Shown: piece by piece, positions 34,440-44,058 of the stretch
Layout: each line of letters opens with the position of its first letter
Numbering within the stretch: position 1 is the stretch's first letter
Assembly: GCF_013394595.1 (NCBI RefSeq)
Contig: NZ_CP053348.1
Coordinates: 3,630,501-3,694,500 of the forward strand
Origin: Winogradskyella forsetii
GTDB taxonomy: Bacteria; Bacteroidota; Bacteroidia; Flavobacteriales; Flavobacteriaceae
Reading direction: 5' to 3'
DNA length: 64,000 nucleotides
Position numbers and translations under genes: made by a program
Notes under the pieces: model-generated
The model's input: the letters and a program-made list of their open reading frames with translations, nothing else
Told to the model about the DNA's origin: nothing
Databases searched by the model: none

Positions 34440-35750
34440 TTACTTTTTAAATAATCTAAACGTTTTATTGCCTTTATGAGAGCTTACTTTTGCAAAATAT
34501 AAACCTTTGGTATACTGCCTTAAATCTAACTCTACTTTACGGTCTGAATTAATTACTAAATCCTCAGTAGCTAATTTTTGTCCGTTCATTGAATACAAGG
34601 AAAACTCATAATTGACATCATCTGTATTTGGAAACTCTAACGTTAAGATATCCTCAACTAAAGTCGGGTAATATTTTATCTGGGTAAAAGTATTATCTTC
34701 TACTCGCAAAGTTTCACAGCTAGATGATATCTCACCAGTACTTGTGACGTCCAACGTCGCTCCCGCCCCACAATTGACATCACTAACATAAGTAGCTACA
34801 TCTTCAACAGGAGTTACGCTATAAGAATAGGTAGGTTGTGGCACAGTTCCTATATTTGAAACAGCGTTTAAACAATTATCAAATTCCAGCGAAACTGTTC
34901 CACCATAACTTTGATAAACCGTCCCAACATTTGCGAAGTCTGAGTTTTCTACATAGCAAGATAACGTATTGACTCCTCCGCTAAACCCTAAAGCCCTAGA
35001 GCTGGAAACATCCGTGTTGTAATAACAGTTAAGAATATGGAGTTGCCCATTTCTTCCCCTTGGCATTCTTTCCTTACAGCCTTGGGCCCAATAACAATTT
35101 TGAAAAGTCACACTATAATGACCGTCAGCAGGAGCTTGAGAATCACTTGATCCTATTAAATTAGAAAACCTATGATCGTTAGAACCTCCTGGTCCTCCTG
35201 GAACTGCAGGTTTAAGATAAGTGAATTTGCACCAAGATACTGTAACGTTATCTGAATTACCCTTGATATCAAAATTACCATCCACGCCATCTTGGAATTC
35301 ACAATGATCTACCCAGAGATTAATACACCCATCCGCTGTAAGATTATCACCTCCGTCCACATCATATGCTCCAGGGCCTTCAAAAATGAGATTACGAATA
35401 ATAACATTATTAGAGCCATTTCTTAAATTTAAGATACCAGAACCCGATTGTGTTTGTGTATTGTTGACCAATCTCGCATTTGGTAATCCTATTATCGTTT
35501 TATTGGTAACAACCTCACTAATATTCTGCCCAGCAGAAAATGTAATGGTGCCAGAGACCAAAATCACTTGTGGTGTAGATAACTTTATCTTAGACTTAAA
35601 ATCCGCATAAGTACTCACTGTAACAGGTGTAACGTCACCTCCACCTGTGGTTGATTCGCCGTAACCCTCAGGTGTAGGCATATAATAATTTTGGCCGAAC
35701 CCTAAATAGGTGCACATTGTGAGTCCGATAATCAGTAGTGAATTTTTCAT
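34440..35750 (-). CDS. PL1 pectate lyase, T9SS-exported
   Basis: A 436-residue enzyme: signal peptide 1-19, a PL1 beta-helix (about 22-340) and a T9SS tail (about 356-436, ending FRLFKK). The VDHCEFQDGVDGNFDIKG segment carries the calcium-binding aspartates (D154, D157, D161), and the KERMPRGRNG segment (R228-R233) the catalytic arginines. It opens with the PTPEGYGESTTGG motif common in Bacteroidota PL1 proteins. It cuts polygalacturonate outside the cell. It is transcribed alone on the minus strand from an operator-controlled promoter that is divergent from susC. Confidence 0.92.
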   Translation of the reverse strand: MKNSLLIIGLTMCTYLGFGQNYYMPTPEGYGESTTGGGDVTPVTVSTYADFKSKIKLSTPQVILVSGTITFSAGQNISEVVTNKTIIGLPNARLVNNTQTQSGSGILNLRNGSNNVIIRNLIFEGPGAYDVDGGDNLTADGCINLWVDHCEFQDGVDGNFDIKGNSDNVTVSWCKFTYLKPAVPGGPGGSNDHRFSNLIGSSDSQAPADGHYSVTFQNCYWAQGCKERMPRGRNGQLHILNCYYNTDVSSSRALGFSGGVNTLSCYVENSDFANVGTVYQSYGGTVSLEFDNCLNAVSNIGTVPQPTYSYSVTPVEDVATYVSDVNCGAGATLDVTSTGEISSSCETLRVEDNTFTQIKYYPTLVEDILTLEFPNTDDVNYEFSLYSMNGQKLATEDLVINSDRKVELDLRQYTKGLYFAKVSSHKGNKTFRLFKK

Positions 35751-35776
35751 ATTCCTAATATATTTTTAAATAAAAT

Positions 35777-35797
35777 GCAATCGATTACACAAATATA
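35777..35797 (-). promoter_or_regulatory. LacI-type operator and -7 box of the PL1 (35750) promoter
   Basis: The operator GCAATCGATTAC is at 35777-35788 (plus-strand reading). On the minus strand it follows a perfect -7 box TATATTTG (35797-35790) by 1 nt. The start codon is 26 nt downstream. Confidence 0.85.
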
Positions 35798-35904
35798 TAA
35801 TTAAAAACTTACGATTGCTAAATAAATAAGATTCATTCCTATAATTACGTAAAAGCATAAAAAGTGCATAAAAAATTTTCACATTTAAAAAATCTTAACA
35901 AAAA

Positions 35905-35948
35905 TTTGTGAATCTCAAAATTATTAATACATTTGTGCAATCGATTAC
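35905..35948 (+). promoter_or_regulatory. Promoter and LacI-type operator of the susC-susD operon
   Basis: This is the clearest promoter in the window: TTTG at 35905-35908, a 19-bp spacer, then TACATTTG at 35928-35935 (perfect TAnnTTTG), 1 nt, then the operator GCAATCGATTAC at 35937-35948. The operator would cover the transcription start. The ATG is 34 nt downstream. Confidence 0.9.
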
Positions 35949-35982
35949 ATTTAAACTAATTATAAACTAATTCAAAAATTTC

Positions 35983-38900
35983 ATGTACAACAATCTAATT
36001 GATTTTTTGTTTTTCTATTCAGATAACGAAAAAACAAAAAGGTTTTTTTCAACAAAATCTTTTTCGTTAATGCTATTTGCATTATTTGTTTTCAGTAGTG
36101 GGTTCTCTTACGCCCAAAGCATCACAGTAACTGGAACGGTAACCGCTCAAGATATTGGTGGCCCTGTACCAGGCGCGTCCGTTCTAGTTAAAGGGACATC
36201 AAATGGCACGTCTACCGATTTTGATGGCAATTATTCTTTAAATATTTCAGGAACTAATGCCGTTCTGGTGATTTCATATATTGGCTATGCGACCCAAGAA
36301 ATACCAGTTGCAGGACAAACAACCATTAACGTAACGCTTCAACCCAGCTCAGAAGACTTAGACGAAGTTGTCGTTATCGGTTACGGTACATCCCGTAAGT
36401 CTGATCTTACTGGCTCTGTTGTAACTATAGGCGGTGAGGATCTAAAACAACAAAACATTGCTAGTGTTTCTGAAACCTTAACCGGTAGATTAGCTGGAGT
36501 GCAGGTTTTAAATACAGAAGGATCTCCAGATTCAGAGGTGCAAATTAGAGTGAGAGGTGCAGGATCACTTACACAAGATAGTGCTCCTTTAGTTATAGTT
36601 GATGGATTTCCAGTAAATAGTTTAAACGACATTTCGCCATCTAACATTGAAAATATCAGCGTTTTAAAAGATGCCTCTTCTACTGCTATCTATGGTTCTA
36701 GAGGGGCAAATGGTGTTATCATAGTGACTACAAAAAGTGGTAAAGTAGGAAAAATGTCTGTAAGCATGAACACCTCATATGGTACCAAGACCATCGCAAA
36801 AACCATTGATGTCTTAGAGCCAGAAGATTTTGTATTATGGCAACGTGAATATTGGCTATTGAGAGACACTCCAGAAGTTTATGATGAAACATATGGACTC
36901 TATCAAGACTATGATCAATATGTTGGTATGGAAGGAAATGACTGGCAGAGACTAATCTACGGAAGAGTAGGAGATGTACAAAACCATGATTTATCTGTAA
37001 GAGGCGGTTCTGAAAAATTCAATTATAATTTTAATTACGCGCTTTATGATGAGAAAGCAATTATGGTGGGTTCTGACTTTAGAAGAAGTAATGTATCCTT
37101 GGCCTTAAAAAACAAAGCCAGTGACAAGGTAGATTTGTCATTTACAATTCGTTATGCAGATACCGAGGTTAATGGCGGTGGAGCCAATGAGCAAAATGAG
37201 GTCTCATCTGCGGATTCGAGACTTAAACATTCTATAAGATACTCCCCTATTCCTTTAGCCGCTTTTGATCCAACCAATACTGATGAGGCCATTTTTAGTG
37301 ATTTGGTTAATCCATTTATTGCCGTTGCTGATAATCAACAACAAAAATTAAGAAAAAACCTTAACTTATTAGGAAGTTTGTCTTGGGACGTCATCAATAA
37401 TTTAACATTCCGGTCTGATGTTGGTTTAAACACCACAGATGATTTAGATTATCGTTTCTATGGAAAATCCACTTATTTTTCTAGCAATAGACCAAGTGTT
37501 GAAAATCAAGGGCTTCCTGCTTTAAGAATTAGAGATAGAAAACGAGAAAGTTTTAGAACTGCAAACACCTTAAACTATGATTTCAAAACTATTGTTGGAG
37601 ATGACCATGCACTCAAACTGCTCTTAGGACAGGAAATGATTGTTTCCAAAGATAATAGAGTTGAAACTGAGTTACACGGTTTTCCAAGTGACTTTGATTT
37701 TCAGAGAAGTTTAACGTTAACTACACAAGCTGATCCTTTTACGGTGAATAATTTTTATTCACCTGATGACAAACTATTATCGTTTTTCGGCCGTGCCAAC
37801 TATGACTTTAAAAATAGATATTTATTAACCGCTACGTTTCGTATGGATGGATCCAGTAAATTTCTTGGAGATAACCGATGGGGCTATTTCCCGTCTGCAG
37901 CTTTCGCATGGAAAATTTCTGAAGAGTCTTTCTTAGAAAATACGGATTGGATCAATACGCTAAAACTAAGATTAAGTTATGGCGAAGTAGGTAATAATAA
38001 TATACCAACTGGGCAAACCATTCAAACATACCAATCCTATAACACCTCTTATATTAATGGGATAAATAACTTTTTTGCACCGTCAGATGTTTTAGCCAAT
38101 CCAGATTTGAAATGGGAAACAACTGTAACACAAAATTTAGCATTAGATTACAGTTTATTTAATGGTAGGGTTAGTGGTTCATTTGAAGTTTATAAAAATA
38201 TTACACAAGATTTACTTTTAGCTTTCCGTGTACCTGGAACAGGGTATGATATACAGTATAGGAATATTGGTGAGATTGAAAATACAGGTGTTGAAGCCCT
38301 TATTAATATTTCAGCTATCAATAAGGAAAACTATGGTTTAGATTTCTCTTTCAATATTAGTACTAACAAAAATAAAATCAATTCCTTAGGTGCATTAGAA
38401 GACTTTGGTTGGCCTTCTGGTTGGGCTTCAAGTCAAATAGGAAATGACTATCTTGTACAAGTAGGGTCGCCTTTAGGCATAATGTACGGTTACCAAAATG
38501 ATGGTCGGTATGAAGTATCTGATTTTAACTACGATGCAGCAACTGGCGACTATACATTAATGGATGGTGTTCCCGACAATAGTGCTGTAATAGGTGATGG
38601 GCTCGTTAGGCCAGGCGCTTTAAAACTAAAAGATACCAACAATGATGGTGTTGTAGATCAAGATGATCAAACCATAATCGGAGACGCTAATCCAGATTTC
38701 ATAGGTGGATTTACTTTGGGCGCACGTGCATATGGTTTTGACCTTAGTGCTGCCTTTAATTTCAGTCTTGGTTTTGATGTTTATAATGCCAACAAAATTC
38801 ATTCAAACACACCGAGACAAAGCGGTGATTATGGTAATCTAACTACTGAATTTGCTGACGGCGTACGCTGGACGAATCTAGATCCCTCTACAGGTCAACT

Positions 38901-39246
38901 TGTTAATGACCCTGCACAATTAGAAGCCTTGAATGCTAATACGACAAAGTGGTCGCCATATATGCAGCGCTATGTATTTAGTGATTGGGCTGTAGAAGAC
39001 GGTTCTTACCTAAGGTTAAATACCTTATCACTTGGTTATACACTGCCAGAGTCAGTACTTTCAAATCTTGGCATATCCAAACTTAGATTATATGTCACGG
39101 CAAATAACGTATTTGTTTTAACTAATTATTCTGGTATGGATCCAGAAGTATCTACAAGAAGACAAACGAATTTTACACCTAGAGTTGACTATTCTGCCTA
39201 CCCTAGAAGCAGACAGATTGCTTTCGGTTTAAACCTTAATTTTTAA
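35983..39246 (+). CDS. susC: SusC-like TonB-dependent outer-membrane oligosaccharide transporter
   Basis: A 1087-residue outer-membrane protein. The N-terminus has a long basic leader and a signal peptide ending SYAQ (about residue 45). A carboxypeptidase D-like domain follows (about 46-125, with GASVLVKGT and DFDGNYSL), then the plug starting DEVVVIGYGTSRKSDLTG and the 22-stranded barrel ending in IAFGLNLNF, a normal C-terminal aromatic signature. It imports pectin oligomers with TonB energy together with the SusD protein encoded 4 bp downstream. It leads the susC-susD-(DUF4957/5123) operon under the LacI operator. Specificity for galacturonan is inferred from the locus. Confidence 0.95.
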   Translation: MYNNLIDFLFFYSDNEKTKRFFSTKSFSLMLFALFVFSSGFSYAQSITVTGTVTAQDIGGPVPGASVLVKGTSNGTSTDFDGNYSLNISGTNAVLVISYIGYATQEIPVAGQTTINVTLQPSSEDLDEVVVIGYGTSRKSDLTGSVVTIGGEDLKQQNIASVSETLTGRLAGVQVLNTEGSPDSEVQIRVRGAGSLTQDSAPLVIVDGFPVNSLNDISPSNIENISVLKDASSTAIYGSRGANGVIIVTTKSGKVGKMSVSMNTSYGTKTIAKTIDVLEPEDFVLWQREYWLLRDTPEVYDETYGLYQDYDQYVGMEGNDWQRLIYGRVGDVQNHDLSVRGGSEKFNYNFNYALYDEKAIMVGSDFRRSNVSLALKNKASDKVDLSFTIRYADTEVNGGGANEQNEVSSADSRLKHSIRYSPIPLAAFDPTNTDEAIFSDLVNPFIAVADNQQQKLRKNLNLLGSLSWDVINNLTFRSDVGLNTTDDLDYRFYGKSTYFSSNRPSVENQGLPALRIRDRKRESFRTANTLNYDFKTIVGDDHALKLLLGQEMIVSKDNRVETELHGFPSDFDFQRSLTLTTQADPFTVNNFYSPDDKLLSFFGRANYDFKNRYLLTATFRMDGSSKFLGDNRWGYFPSAAFAWKISEESFLENTDWINTLKLRLSYGEVGNNNIPTGQTIQTYQSYNTSYINGINNFFAPSDVLANPDLKWETTVTQNLALDYSLFNGRVSGSFEVYKNITQDLLLAFRVPGTGYDIQYRNIGEIENTGVEALINISAINKENYGLDFSFNISTNKNKINSLGALEDFGWPSGWASSQIGNDYLVQVGSPLGIMYGYQNDGRYEVSDFNYDAATGDYTLMDGVPDNSAVIGDGLVRPGALKLKDTNNDGVVDQDDQTIIGDANPDFIGGFTLGARAYGFDLSAAFNFSLGFDVYNANKIHSNTPRQSGDYGNLTTEFADGVRWTNLDPSTGQLVNDPAQLEALNANTTKWSPYMQRYVFSDWAVEDGSYLRLNTLSLGYTLPESVLSNLGISKLRLYVTANNVFVLTNYSGMDPEVSTRRQTNFTPRVDYSAYPRSRQIAFGLNLNF

Positions 39247-39250
39247 AAAA

Positions 39251-41044
39251 ATGAAAATGAAAAAATCAATATTTCTAACACTAGTTTTTCTGGCAGGAGC
39301 TATGTTCTCTTGTTCTGAATTTGAAGAAGACTTTTTGGAAGCGCCTGCACAATCATCTGCAGAACCATCAGTTATATTTTCAACACCAGATTTGGCAAGA
39401 GGTGCTGTTGATGGTATCCTAGAACCAATGGGGCAGACTAACTCCTATAGAGGTAGATATATTCCCTTTTATGGATTTAACACGGATACCGAATATAATT
39501 ACAGTTCGGATGATGCTGGGAGCTCTCAAGGGGAATTAATGACCTACAGTGCAACCCCAACAAACGAACAAATGAATAGAGATAATAATGTTTGGGCCAT
39601 GATGTATGCTGGGATCGAGCGCGCCAACCTTTGTATTGAAGGATTAAGAACTTATGGTAATCCAGAACCTGGTACATCATTAGGCCAGTTACTAGGCGAA
39701 GCCCTAACGTATAGAGCTATTTATTATGCAGACTTGATGAAGACTTGGGGTGATGTTCCTGCACGTTTTGAACCTATAAATAGTGAAACACTTTATTTGC
39801 CAAAAACAGATAGAGATATTATATACCAACAAATTATTGCTGATTTAGGTGAAGCTGAAACTTTAGTTGCATGGCCAAATGAAAACTCCAGAACGAATAC
39901 TGTAGAACGCGCTCATAAAGCTTTTGTAAAAGCTTTCAGAGCACGGTTAGCCATGGTTGCTTCTGGTTTTCAACAATATCCTGATGGAATCAGACGCAGT
40001 AACAATCCAGCGTTATCGGTACAAAACATGTACACACTTGCACTTACTGAAGCTACTGAAGTTATCAATAGTGGTCAGGCCTATTTGGAGCCTTCATTTG
40101 AAACCTTTTGGAGAAACTTTAATGAAGAGTCTGTAATTGCTGGAGGTGAATCCTTATGGGAGATACCTTTTGCAGCAGGTCGTGGTCGAGTGGCATTCTC
40201 GTTTGCAGTTAGACATAGAGGAGTAGATCAACACACCGGACAAGCCAGAGGTGGAATAGCCGGACCTTTACCAACCGTATTCTATGACTATGACGAAACC
40301 GATACGCGTCGAGATGTCACCTGTGTACCGTATCAATGGGGAAATCCTAATGAAGGCTTTGCGCAACAAGAGCTCGTAGGATTGGACACTTGGTACTTTG
40401 GAAAGTATCGCTATGAGTGGATGGATCGTTATGTAACCTCTACCAATGATGATGGTTTAAACAAAATCTATATGCGCTTTGCAGAAGTACTATTGATTGC
40501 AGCAGAGGCGGCCAATGAATTACAAGGGGCTGGTGCAGCCGCACCATACCTTAAAGAAATAAGAAGACGAGCATTCCCTTCTGATCAACATCCTGAAAAA
40601 GTAGATAACTATGTTAATGCCTTAACAAATTCTCAAGATATGTTTGACGCTATTGTTAGAGAACATAAACTTGAATTTACTGGTGAAATGGAACGTAAGA
40701 TGAATCTTATCCGATGGAATCTACTTGGCACTAATCTAGATGAAGCTAAAGAAAAAATGTTTAACCTAAAAAATAGAATCGGTGATTACGCAAACGTGCC
40801 AACCACATTATATTTCAAATACGAAGAAGATGGTGAAACACTAGATATCTATGGCTTAAACAGAAATGAAACCACCAATCCAGGACCCGAATATTCCGAA
40901 AAAGATTGGACGATGTTAGAAGATGATATGATAAACTCTCTTTATAAATTAGGAGTAGATCCAGACAATAGACAATTTTGGCCAATATGGCAAGTTTTTA
41001 TAGATGCTAGTAATGGTCGATTAGAAAATGATTACGGCTATTAG
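39251..41044 (+). CDS. susD: SusD/RagB-like surface oligosaccharide-binding lipoprotein
   Basis: A 597-residue lipoprotein with lipobox MFSC (C21). The SusD helical (TPR-like) scaffold is recognisable from the paired segments GEALTYRAIYYADLMKTWGD and FAEVLLIAAEAANEL, and the C-terminal IVREHKLEFTGEMERKMNLIRW segment is a family hallmark. It forms the lid of the SusC channel and hands over oligosaccharides. It lies 4 bp after susC and 27 bp before the DUF4957/5123-like gene, so all three are one operon. Confidence 0.95.
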   Translation: MKMKKSIFLTLVFLAGAMFSCSEFEEDFLEAPAQSSAEPSVIFSTPDLARGAVDGILEPMGQTNSYRGRYIPFYGFNTDTEYNYSSDDAGSSQGELMTYSATPTNEQMNRDNNVWAMMYAGIERANLCIEGLRTYGNPEPGTSLGQLLGEALTYRAIYYADLMKTWGDVPARFEPINSETLYLPKTDRDIIYQQIIADLGEAETLVAWPNENSRTNTVERAHKAFVKAFRARLAMVASGFQQYPDGIRRSNNPALSVQNMYTLALTEATEVINSGQAYLEPSFETFWRNFNEESVIAGGESLWEIPFAAGRGRVAFSFAVRHRGVDQHTGQARGGIAGPLPTVFYDYDETDTRRDVTCVPYQWGNPNEGFAQQELVGLDTWYFGKYRYEWMDRYVTSTNDDGLNKIYMRFAEVLLIAAEAANELQGAGAAAPYLKEIRRRAFPSDQHPEKVDNYVNALTNSQDMFDAIVREHKLEFTGEMERKMNLIRWNLLGTNLDEAKEKMFNLKNRIGDYANVPTTLYFKYEEDGETLDIYGLNRNETTNPGPEYSEKDWTMLEDDMINSLYKLGVDPDNRQFWPIWQVFIDASNGRLENDYGY

Positions 41045-41071
41045 AAATTATAACCAAGAAATTATTAAAAC

Positions 41072-42625
41072 ATGATGAAAGCAAAACATATATTAAAATC
41101 CATGATAGTAGTCCTGACTTTACTATTATCATTTTCCGGATGTGAAAGCCCTGATCAAGTCATTGAAGAAATTAGCATAAGTCGTGAATTCGCACCTGTC
41201 GGATTACAGGCTTTTGTAAGGAATCAAGTTTTCGTAGAACTACAATGGGACTCTAACCCTGATGTAGATAACTACTTAGTAGAATTGAGTGAAGATTCCT
41301 CATTTTCTTCAATAGCTCAATCTGTAAATGTATCTTCAAGTGAGGTACCAGTACTCATAGAACTGTCACAAGAAACGTTTTACTATATCAGAGTACAAGC
41401 ACTTAGTTCTAGAGGCTTAGATCCATCCACATATGCAACTACTACCGCAGAAACATTAACGGAGCAAATTTTCTATCCTATAGAACCAGGAGATGTATTA
41501 GCGACTGAAGCCACATTCAGATGGTTACCTAACAGCACAGTAACAGAATTGTTTTTAGTACCTGGCAATATTTCTTACACGCTGTCGGCTCAAGAAATTG
41601 CAGACGGAGTTGCCACAGTAACTGGTCTTACGGGTGAAACAGATTATACGGTTCAAATACGTAACAATGCCACAATTAGAGGTGTCTTAAACTTTACCAC
41701 AGGAATTGACATAGGAACAGGCATTTTAGTGACACCAACAGACGATATATTTCAAATGGTTGCAGATGCTCTTCCAGGTGATGTTTTAGTCTTGGAACAG
41801 GGTGATTATACAGAACAAATTGGCACTATAGTTATTGATAAACCTCTAACCATTAGAGGATTATTGAGCTTTGATAAACCACTTTTAAAAGTTAGCTTTT
41901 CTATTGTTACTGGTGCAACAGATGTTGAATTAATCGATCTTGATCTTACGGGTGATGTTGATACTGATTTAACAGACATGTTAAGATACACTGCAGCAGG
42001 CGACTACAACTCTTTATTAGTTAGCGGTTGTAATATCCATGATTATAATAGATCCTTTATTGCTGGTAATGAAACTGATGCCATTGTTCAATCTATAACG
42101 GTTGAAAATTGTATCGTAACAAATATTCTTACAAGTGGAGGTGATTTCTTTGATTTTAGAAGTTCTGATGTTCTCAACGTTACATTTACCACAAGCACAT
42201 TCAACAACTGTGCACCTAGTAGAGATTTTTTTAGAATAGATGATTCAGGTACCTCTACCCAATCAGGGTTGGTTTGTAATATATTGATAGATAGCTGTAC
42301 ACTTTACGCTTGTTCCAACAATTCAAGCAGAAGAATACTTTATGTTAGATTTCAAGATAACGATATTACAGTGAATAATACGTTAATCACGGATACGGAA
42401 TCAGAAGGGTATTCTGATCAAGCTAGAACGGACGAATTTATTGATTTTAGTAATAACAACTATTTTAATGCACCAACAATGTATGACTCATCAGTGCCAA
42501 GATATGATAACTCGACGTCATATACCACATTAGATCCAGGATATGCTGATGCATTAGCTGGAGATTTTACATTGTCTACCCAGTCGTTGATTGATAACCA
42601 AGTTGGAGATCCACGATGGAGGTAA
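41072..42625 (+). CDS. DUF4957/DUF5123-type surface lipoprotein in the SusE/F position
   Basis: A 517-residue lipoprotein (lipobox FSGC, C24). Residues about 38-130 and 140-215 look like two fibronectin III domains. From about 220 there is a small beta-helix resembling the DUF4957 and DUF5123 domains that often follow SusD in pectin loci. It has repeated turns such as VENCIVTN and FDFRSSDVLNVTF but no pectate lyase catalytic residues that I can find. It takes the place of SusE/SusF and probably binds pectin on the cell surface; a cryptic lyase activity cannot be excluded. Confidence 0.8.
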   Translation: MMKAKHILKSMIVVLTLLLSFSGCESPDQVIEEISISREFAPVGLQAFVRNQVFVELQWDSNPDVDNYLVELSEDSSFSSIAQSVNVSSSEVPVLIELSQETFYYIRVQALSSRGLDPSTYATTTAETLTEQIFYPIEPGDVLATEATFRWLPNSTVTELFLVPGNISYTLSAQEIADGVATVTGLTGETDYTVQIRNNATIRGVLNFTTGIDIGTGILVTPTDDIFQMVADALPGDVLVLEQGDYTEQIGTIVIDKPLTIRGLLSFDKPLLKVSFSIVTGATDVELIDLDLTGDVDTDLTDMLRYTAAGDYNSLLVSGCNIHDYNRSFIAGNETDAIVQSITVENCIVTNILTSGGDFFDFRSSDVLNVTFTTSTFNNCAPSRDFFRIDDSGTSTQSGLVCNILIDSCTLYACSNNSSRRILYVRFQDNDITVNNTLITDTESEGYSDQARTDEFIDFSNNNYFNAPTMYDSSVPRYDNSTSYTTLDPGYADALAGDFTLSTQSLIDNQVGDPRWR

Positions 42626-42652
42626 TAACAGATATCAATTGAGTTAGTCAAG

Positions 42653-42691
42653 AAAAGGGGTTATGTTTGAAAAAATATCTCTCCTTTTTTT
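42653..42691 (+). terminator. Weak possible terminator between the susCD operon and the next PL1 gene
   Basis: AAAAGGGG (42653-42660) can pair with CTCCTTTT (42681-42688) with one G-T pair, followed by more T. The 20-nt loop is long. It might only reduce read-through into the PL1 gene at 42718. Confidence 0.35.
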
Positions 42692-42717
42692 GTATTATAT
42701 TATTTTAATAAAAAACA

Positions 42718-44028
42718 ATGATTGAAAAACGACACTTAGGCTTAATAATTTTATTATTTTTTTCGAGTATAATATATGGTCAACACTTGGCTTTCCCTAC
42801 GGCTGAAGGTTTCGGTCGCTATACTTCAGGTGGTAGAGGTGGTTTTGTTTATAAAGTCACCAACCTAAACGATAGCGGAGAAGGAAGTCTGAGGAAAGGT
42901 ATTTTGAAGAAAGGCTCCAGAATCATTGTTTTTGATATCTCTGGAACAATTGAGTTAAAATCTAAGTTAGACATTAACAGAGGCGATTTGAGCATTCTTG
43001 GCCAAACAGCACCTTGTGGCGGTATTACGATCAAAGGATTTCCTGTAACTATTAAATCCGATAATGTTGTATTAAGATATATACGTTTTAGAATGGGAGA
43101 TATCAATGGCATTGAAGGCGATGCACTTGGCTGCAGAGATACCAATAATGTGATTATAGATCATTGCTCTATAAGTTGGGGAACTGATGAGAATGCTTCC
43201 TTCTACAATAATAAAAACTTCACATTACAGTGGTGCATTATTTCTGAAGCTTTAAACAAGTCCGTTCATGAAAAAGGCGCACATGGCTATGGTGGTATTT
43301 GGGGAGGTGTAAGAGCTTCTTTTCATCATAATCTAATAGTAAGCAACAATAGTAGAAACCCAAGATTTAGTGGCTCTAAAACCACAGAAAATTCTGAAAA
43401 TGAATTTGTGGATTTTAGAAATAATGTCATTTATAATTGGGGTGAAAATAGTATCTATGGCGGCGAAAATGGAAGTTACAACATGATAAACAATTACTTC
43501 AAATCAGGACCAGCCACAACGTCCTCTAAACTCGACAGAATCGTTAGTCCTTCAGAACCTTATGGTAAATTTTATGTAGATGGAAATTTTGTCTTTAATC
43601 ATAACAATATCACTTTAAATAATTGGAACGGTGGCGTACAATGCGACAATCCAGAACTAGCGAAATTAGATAAGTCTTTGGATATTTCAAATAATATTCA
43701 AACTACAAATGCTGAAGAAGCGTTTACCGAAGTCTTGAAAGGTGCGGGAGTAGATATCCATAGAGATACCGTTGATAAAAGAGTTATAAGCAATACTAAA
43801 AAAGGAAACGCAGATTATAAAAATGGAATTATTGACTCCCAGGAAGATGTCAATGGTTGGCCAATTATAAAGTCAAAACAAGGACTTAAAGACACTGATA
43901 ATGATGGTATACCTAACAAATGGGAGCGTAAGTTGAAATTAAATCTTAACAAAAAAGATGCTCATCTAAATAGTATAAATGAGCATTATTCTAATATTGA
44001 AATCTATGCAAATGCATTACTAGATTAG
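42718..44028 (+). CDS. PL1 pectate lyase without sorting tail
   Basis: A 436-residue secreted enzyme (signal peptide to about residue 21). It starts with the AFPTAEGFGRYTSGGRGG motif and a VTNLNDSGEGSLR segment typical of one PL1 group in Bacteroidota. The IDHCSISWGTDENASF region and the NNSRNPRFSG arginines (R213, R216) are in their usual places. A DTDNDGIPNKWE calcium-binding segment near residues 393-404 resembles thrombospondin type 3 repeats. It has no T9SS tail and no lipobox, so unlike the other two PL1 enzymes it is probably periplasmic. It has no operator of its own and likely depends on read-through from the susC promoter. Confidence 0.9.
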   Translation: MIEKRHLGLIILLFFSSIIYGQHLAFPTAEGFGRYTSGGRGGFVYKVTNLNDSGEGSLRKGILKKGSRIIVFDISGTIELKSKLDINRGDLSILGQTAPCGGITIKGFPVTIKSDNVVLRYIRFRMGDINGIEGDALGCRDTNNVIIDHCSISWGTDENASFYNNKNFTLQWCIISEALNKSVHEKGAHGYGGIWGGVRASFHHNLIVSNNSRNPRFSGSKTTENSENEFVDFRNNVIYNWGENSIYGGENGSYNMINNYFKSGPATTSSKLDRIVSPSEPYGKFYVDGNFVFNHNNITLNNWNGGVQCDNPELAKLDKSLDISNNIQTTNAEEAFTEVLKGAGVDIHRDTVDKRVISNTKKGNADYKNGIIDSQEDVNGWPIIKSKQGLKDTDNDGIPNKWERKLKLNLNKKDAHLNSINEHYSNIEIYANALLD

Positions 44029-44058
44029 TAAATTTTAGCTATAGTCTAGAATTTACTT

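Noticed and set aside
44030..44054. Possible terminator between the convergent PL1 (42718) and PL9 genes
   Set aside because: AAATTTTAG can pair with CTAGAATTT, but the stem is almost all A-T with no T run after it, so it is too weak to call.
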